Assembly (NCBI GenBank): GCA_035048485.1
Contig: CM068586.1
Location: 46,598,287-46,662,286, forward strand
From: Pteria penguin
Lineage: Eukaryota; Mollusca; Bivalvia; Pterioida; Pteriidae
Direction of reading: 5' to 3'
DNA length: 64,000 bases
Positions 59,326 to 64,000 of this stretch are shown here, piece by piece; positions within the stretch are counted from its first letter, which is position 1; the number at the start of each line of letters is the position of its first letter. The notes under the pieces are model-generated. The model saw only the letters and a program-made list of their open reading frames with translations. It did not search any database and was not told the DNA's origin. The translations under genes were made by a program, and so were the position numbers.

Positions 59326-59643
59326 GTTACTCTCGTATTTTGCTATAAAAATTACTTTTACGTGAATAATACCGTTTCGAATGAGCTAACAGAGAAATAA
59401 AGGTCTTTGTGTTACACTAACATTTAAAACATTTAATATGTTTTAACATTATTATAACAATTTGATAATGTTTAAACATTTTATTAACTGTTTTAAATAT
59501 TAGTGTGACATTTGCACTATCACCATCGCTATTTTATCATTTCCGGAACTTTACGTCCGAATCACTTTACGGTTTACTTTACATTCTTATATATCCTGTA
59601 TAAAGAAAGCAGCGTGCGTTAGAATTAGAAATACAAATGATGT

Positions 59644-60090
59644 ATGATGAATATTACAAAAGTAGCTATAGAAAGACAGTATGGTAATTCAACGAATAAA
59701 ACAAATCTTTTGCTCAGTTTTTTTATGCAGAAAGAACAAAAAGGAACCCACAATTTTGTTGAATCGATCAACAAATGCCGTCTTTTATTTCTAACTGCAT
59801 TACAGTACAGTGAAATATATGAACTTCCATAACTTCACATTTGTGATATTTTGCTACAGTGTTTGGAAGATGCTCTAACAAAACTTTCAGTTTCAAATGA
59901 CCTTAGCGATATTTTATTCAAAATAAGTGAAAGTGTTGACAATGAATTGGGAAAGTTCAATGTTGGTGAAATATTCATACCATTAGCTTATTTCAAATTT
60001 GATTGGGAACTGAGATGTACTTTTGGACTCCCAAATTATAGTGATAATCTGGACGATCATCATTTCGAAGCCGAAACAGATACCGAATAA
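59644..60090 (+). CDS. Small unidentified reading frames upstream of the Ginger1 transposase
   Basis: Two frames in the same phase, 59644-59832 and 59851-60090, are separated by one TAA and a possible splice acceptor (GATATTTTGCTACAG, ending 59869). The second encodes a protein with an acidic end (DNLDDHHFEAETDTE) and stops 5 bases before the transposase ATG at 60096. No family is recognised. They may be an upstream exon or small leader gene of the element, or a worn host fragment. Coding status is doubtful. Confidence 0.3.
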
Positions 60091-60095
60091 GCACA

Positions 60096-62264
60096 ATGGA
60101 TGAGGATCAATGGCATAGGCACATTCTTCAATACTTATCGTCATCTTATCCATCATATTTTACAAAAAATGACAAGCGAAAGTTGCGAGCCCGCGCCAAA
60201 CGATATACTTCGCATAATGGAAAATTATTTTGGAAGAACAATAGTGGAGACTTGCGCGAAGTTGTATATACTGAAAAAGCACGTCAAAATCTCTTAAAAT
60301 CTTATCACGATAATAGAAGCCACATGGGAAGAGAACGAACATACCAAATACTATCTAAGACTTTCTATTGGAAGAATATGTTTTCTGACGTCACTTCCTA
60401 CGTAGCATCTTGCGACAAGTGCCAGTATACTTCAAAATTCATAAAAGGTAACGAGGAACTACATCCGATTCCCATTGTATCACCTTGGTACCACATAGGA
60501 ATAGATCTTGTGAAAATGCCAAAATCACAGATGGGTAATTGCTACATCTTAAGTGTGGTTGATTATTTTTCGAAGTGGCCGGAGGCAATAGCTATCGAAA
60601 ATAAATCATCGGAAATAGTGGCAAAAGCATTGCTAAAGATCTTTCTGCGAATGGGGTTTCCTGCGGTAATTAGCAGTGACCAAGGACGGGAATTCGTCAA
60701 TAGTACAATGGAAATCTTGAGAGAAAGCACAGGTATCCTTCATCGCATTTCATCTGCGTATCATCCGCAAACCAACGGGTTAACTGAGAGATTCAACAAA
60801 ACTCTCCAGGACATGTTGATAAAAGTAACATCTGCAAACCAGGATGACTGGGACTTGTTTTTAGATGAGATTCTTTTCTCCTATAAAGTAGGAATACAGA
60901 AAGCATCCAAGCAGTCTCCTTTTGATGTCATGTTTGCCAGATCGCCAGTTCATGACTTTGACAGTCGTATACAACTGGCAATTTCAGATCAAGATATCGT
61001 AGAGACAGTCAATGAAATGCGCCGTCTAAGGGAGGAAATTGAGACTAATGTGAAAACTAACGTCAGTAAATCACAACGTGAGCAGATCAAACGTAGTAAA
61101 ACTCGCATCAAAGAGTTGGGAATCAAGGTTGGTTCAAAAGTTCTTAGATACAACACTAGGAAAGCATCCAGAAAAGGATCAAAAATGGAAACCCGTTGGC
61201 TAGATCCCTATACTGTAACACATTTAACTAAAAAAGGTGTTGCAACCCTACAAAATCTAAACGATGAAAAAACTCTTAAAGTTAAGTATAATGTCAAGCA
61301 GCTTAAACCTTTTCAAGAACGCATTCACGAAAACGAAGGAAACTTGGCAAGGAAGGACCACAAGAGAGACAAGGGAAAGATACAGGAAGAAAATAGTTTG
61401 GAAGAGATGACCAAAGAGAAGATATGTGATGATGTGACCGAGGGAAAGAGAGATGAAGATATGACACAGGGGAAGAAGGAAGAAGATATGACTGAGGGAA
61501 AGAGAGATGAAGATGTTACCAAGAATAGAGGTGATGATATGACCAAGGGGAAGAGAGGCGAAGATAGTACAGAGGGGAAGAAAGGTGATGATATGACAGA
61601 GGAGAGGAAAGGTGAGGGAAATGACCGGGAAAAGAAAGATGAAGGTATGGCTGAGAGGGCAAGAGACGATTGAAAAGATCTGGAAAGGAAAGAGACAAAT
61701 GATGAAGGGAACTGCTGTAAAATCAATGATTGCTTTATTGAAAAATTATCAGAGGCGCCAAACAAGATTTTTAGTTCAGTTGATGCCACATGGCAAAGGC
61801 AGTTTAAACCAATGTTTAGAATAAGAAAATACCATAAGCTTGTCCACAAGAAGGAGTTAACTATCCCGAAAAACATCGAGAAAATGAAAGGCGATGGAAA
61901 TTGCTTTTTCCGATCTTTGAGCTATGCCATTACAGGATCACAGAGTTCGCATGGGCAAATAAGAAATGCAGTCATTTCGTTTATGACCACCAATTCGAAT
62001 CGCATCGAAAATCATTTTGGCGATTCTCACCTTGATGATTCAAATATGGAGGAATTAGGGACATGGGCCACCGAAGCTGAAATTCTATCTTCTGCCGCCT
62101 ATTTGAATACGGATATCTATATCTATACCAAAGCCGGGGAGATTATGAAATGGCTTAATTATCCGTCTAAGATGCTTAACCCAAGTGCTAGTTTTACTGA
62201 AAAGAATATTTATATTTGCAATCTGTGTGGAAACCATTTCGACATAGTAAAAGATGTTCAGTGA
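60096..62264 (+). pseudogene. Ginger1 transposase: integrase domain plus OTU protease, one in-frame TGA
   Basis: Residues 1-525 are open from the ATG at 60096: the YPYY-like motif (SYPSYF, 17-22), an HHCC zinc finger (H71, H76, C106, C109), the DDE core (D137 in HIGIDLV, D195 in SSDQGREF, E231 in NGLTERF), a GPY/F-like motif (WLDPYTV, ~368-374), and a charged linker of ~10-12-residue repeats (MTEGKRDED-like, ~435-525). A single TGA at 61671-61673 follows; the same frame then stays open to 62264 and encodes an OTU protease (GDGNCFFRSLSYAITG with Asp and Cys; NHFDIVKDV with His). Integrase plus GPY/F plus C-terminal OTU is the documented Ginger1 arrangement and separates it from gypsy retrotransposons; no reverse transcriptase is present. 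The TGA may be a CGA-to-TGA mutation or a read-through site. All catalytic residues are intact, so this copy is young or was recently active. Confidence 0.85.
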
Positions 62265-62710
62265 AATGTCACATTCATGACATATTGAGCAGAAAATAAT
62301 GTGCACCGTATTATTTTTCTTGCTATTGTTAAATTGTTACGGTAATTAACAATGATTGAACGGTTCTTGCAGGATGTTGGCTTGACAACGGATTTTACAT
62401 AACGAGAACGAGGCAGCGACCTGGACGGACGTGTTCGAGTGGTAGTAGTAAAATTTATAACATTATGTGGATTTTGGATGTATATACCCACTTCTAAGCA
62501 GGTCTGTGAGCTTTATATATACTTTGTCACCACATTTGCCGTCCAGCTGGTATCAGATATATCCATATAAATGAAGAATGATGTTTTTGTTATTGAGCAT
62601 TTATGAACTATTCCGGGTAGCAGTCCGCCATTACATAAAACAATACCCAGCCTGAAGGTCAAGCATATTTACCATTAACCAACAACCAAGTCAAGTCCCG
62701 TATTATCATT
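62265..62710. other. Ginger 3' flank and 5' leader of the LINE
   Basis: No gene. Somewhere here (probably 62.3-62.65 kb) the LINE begins. The last ~60 bases before ORF1 are CA/AAC-rich, like an untranslated leader. No target duplication can be seen because the LINE's 3' end is outside the window. Confidence 0.45.
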
Positions 62711-63715
62711 ATGGGGAGGAAGAACACTCAGTTTAAAAGGAAAAAGCCCGATTCGTCGGACTTATCTTCTAGTGTGGAATCTTCTGCTCCTGCATCGAAT
62801 TCGCAGACATCCACCCCGCATGTTATCAAGAACGCCATGGATGTCTTGATCAATGCCGATAACACGAATGCGAGCAACCCTGTTTCCACTCTCCCACCAA
62901 CTAACACAACCCCAGACAATACTAGTTATGCTTTGCCGTCTACTAGTACACCGTTCCACCCAATCCAACCCGTCCATTCTTCTGGATCCACCCCGCCTCC
63001 TTGGGCTAGTGATATGATATCAAAAATGGACATGATAGCACGTCGTCTAGACAAGCTAGATATCATTGAAAACTCAATGTACGCTATCAAGAGAGACGTA
63101 AGATCATTGGCGGATCGAGTGTCCGAGGTTGAAAATAGTCAACAATATGTTTGTAGTAAATGGGAGGATAACAGCAAGGCATTCGATACCCGTGTAAAGT
63201 CTATTACAGAGGAGCTAACGTCTCTTACCAGGAACCTTGAGCGCACTTTGAATGAAAACAAGCAGTTGTCGGAGGAAATTTTGGATTTACAATGTAGATC
63301 TATGAGGGATAATTTGCTTTTCTATAACATCACGGAAACCGAGGGTGAGGATTGTACTGGAATAATTCAAAAATTTTGTGAAGATAAGCTAGATATTACT
63401 ACAGAAATTGAAATAGAGCGCGCACACAGGATCGGCAAGAAGGTTCCTGGTAAGGAACGACCCATCGTCGCCAAATTTGCCAGGTACCCTCAAAGGGAAT
63501 TAGTGAGGAAGAGCAGCCACAAGTTACGTGACACAAATTATTCCGTCGGGGAGCAGTTCCCGAAAGCGATCCAGGATAGGCGGCGTCCGCTCTTTCCCAT
63601 CATGAGGCAAGCCAGGGAGGAGGGGAAGCGCGTGGCTCTGGTGCGTGACAAGCTTTTCATCAATGGTCGGCGGTATACCGGTGTGCAGCAGGTAGCCAGT
63701 GTCAACGAAAGTTAG
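62711..63715 (+). CDS. L1-like non-LTR retrotransposon ORF1 protein
   Basis: 334 residues starting at an ATG in good context (ATTATGG). The N-terminal 100 residues are Ser/Thr/Pro-rich and unstructured. Residues ~101-196 form a coiled coil (RRLDKLDIIENSMYAIKRD onward) that would trimerise. Residues ~197-325 match the L1 ORF1 RRM/C-terminal fold: MRDNLLFYNI, ERAHRIGKK, GKERPIVAKFARY, EQFPKAIQDRR. Such proteins coat the element's RNA and act as chaperones. The frame is intact, so this copy is recent. It ends at TAG, and ORF2 continues in the same frame. Confidence 0.85.
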   Translation: MGRKNTQFKRKKPDSSDLSSSVESSAPASNSQTSTPHVIKNAMDVLINADNTNASNPVSTLPPTNTTPDNTSYALPSTSTPFHPIQPVHSSGSTPPPWASDMISKMDMIARRLDKLDIIENSMYAIKRDVRSLADRVSEVENSQQYVCSKWEDNSKAFDTRVKSITEELTSLTRNLERTLNENKQLSEEILDLQCRSMRDNLLFYNITETEGEDCTGIIQKFCEDKLDITTEIEIERAHRIGKKVPGKERPIVAKFARYPQRELVRKSSHKLRDTNYSVGEQFPKAIQDRRRPLFPIMRQAREEGKRVALVRDKLFINGRRYTGVQQVASVNES

Positions 63716-64000
63716 GGAGGCGCGGAGGATGCGGAACTTAAAATCATAGCGTGGAATGTGAATGGGGGTTTTTATGCGAAAATTAAAGATGTGTCATTCA
63801 GAAATTTTCTATGTACATATGATATAGTGCTTTTATCTGAGTGCTGGATTCCGAACGATTTCAGCCTTGAAATATCTGGTTTTAAAGTTTTTGTCTTCCC
63901 TAGGAAACTGACCAAAGCGAAACAAGGAGGGGGGATAGTGATTCTAATCAAAGGAAATATCTGCTCTTCAGTGTCTATCGAAAATTCTTTTGCTGATTCT
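63716..64000 (+). CDS. Non-LTR retrotransposon ORF2, endonuclease N-terminus (runs off the window)
   Basis: Starting right after the ORF1 TAG and in the same frame: KIIAWNVNGGFY (Asn of the EEP-family active site), YDIVLLSECWIPNDF (catalytic Glu), then KQGGGIVILIKGN, all typical of the apurinic-like endonuclease that nicks target DNA for L1-type elements. Reverse transcriptase should follow beyond 64000. There is no in-frame ATG in the visible 95 codons. An ATG at 63729 is out of frame and meets a stop after six codons. Confidence 0.8.

Larger units (their letters stand above)
57626..62264 (+). mobile_element. Ginger1 DNA transposon, left end plus transposase; right end not seen
   Basis: CCGG (57626-57629) is followed by TGTTATAGAGTGACGCTTCC, a Ginger1-type terminus very like that of the element at 48023. 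Downstream in the same orientation lies a Ginger1-type transposase with OTU (60096-62264). The right terminus should read as an inverse copy ending TAACA next to CCGG, but none occurs before the LINE that begins at about 62.3-62.7 kb; it was either deleted or displaced past the window by that insertion. Ginger1 elements are cut-and-paste transposons with gypsy-like integrases. That the left end and the transposase belong to one element is inference from orientation and distance. Confidence 0.6.

Noticed and set aside
60096..61673. Gypsy retrotransposon integrase
   Set aside because: No reverse transcriptase, RNase H or LTR is nearby, and the C-terminal OTU plus the CCGG/TGTTATA end fit Ginger1 better.
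61325..61876. 183-residue Ser/Phe/Pro-rich frame on the minus strand opposite the Ginger linker
   Set aside because: It is the antisense of a repetitive charged linker whose sense strand joins two recognisable domains.

Overview
The window is AT-rich eukaryotic DNA with no bacterial gene organisation. No complete single-copy host gene, tRNA gene or rRNA gene could be recognised. The repeat content suggests a mollusc, most likely a bivalve: several tRNA-derived SINE families (one with a CCAA/TCAA-rich 3' tail), short dispersed 'AAGGTCAAGGTCA' and 'GTCCGTCCGTCC' repeats, Ginger1- and MULE-type transposons carrying OTU proteases, a THAP/TTAA element and a DUF4371-type hAT. The taxonomic call is inference from repeat style and is not proven.

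Layout. 0-9.5 kb holds a TTAA-flanked element, four minisatellites (38, 43/86, 23 and 41 bp units), SINE pieces and two 153-bp MITEs. 9.6-14.9 kb is a decayed Mutator-like element (MULE) with very long inverted terminal repeats; it holds a frameshifted transposase and a broken LTR-retrotransposon gag with two LTR copies in inverted orientation. 15-26.5 kb holds palindromic MITEs, a 1.8-kb TTAA element with a THAP remnant, a 146-bp tandem array and a 1.17-kb non-autonomous DNA transposon with 6-bp target duplications. 27.3-32.3 kb is a second MULE whose protein joins an OTU cysteine protease, C2H2 fingers, a DDE transposase and a SWIM finger. 33-39.8 kb is featureless AT-rich DNA apart from an old SINE. 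42.55-46.56 kb is a decayed hAT transposon with an apparent 5-bp target duplication; four ~150-bp MITEs elsewhere share its CAGNGGCG-type end and also have 5-bp duplications. 47.5-50.4 kb is a 30-bp minisatellite split by a SINE, a 1.69-kb Ginger-like non-autonomous element (CCGG target duplication) and a MITE. 51.85-52.45 kb is a 44-bp minisatellite. 57.63-62.26 kb is a nearly intact Ginger1 transposon (integrase-like transposase plus OTU protease, one in-frame TGA). From about 62.6 kb to the window end is an L1-like non-LTR retrotransposon with ORF1 and the start of ORF2.

How it fits together. The window is a TE graveyard with some young members. The most notable theme is that two unrelated transposon superfamilies (MULE and Ginger1) each carry an OTU protease with an almost identical catalytic motif. 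Ginger-type CCGG/TGTTATA ends occur both on the element that carries a transposase and on a non-autonomous partner about 8 kb away. The hAT element likewise has candidate non-autonomous partners in the same window.
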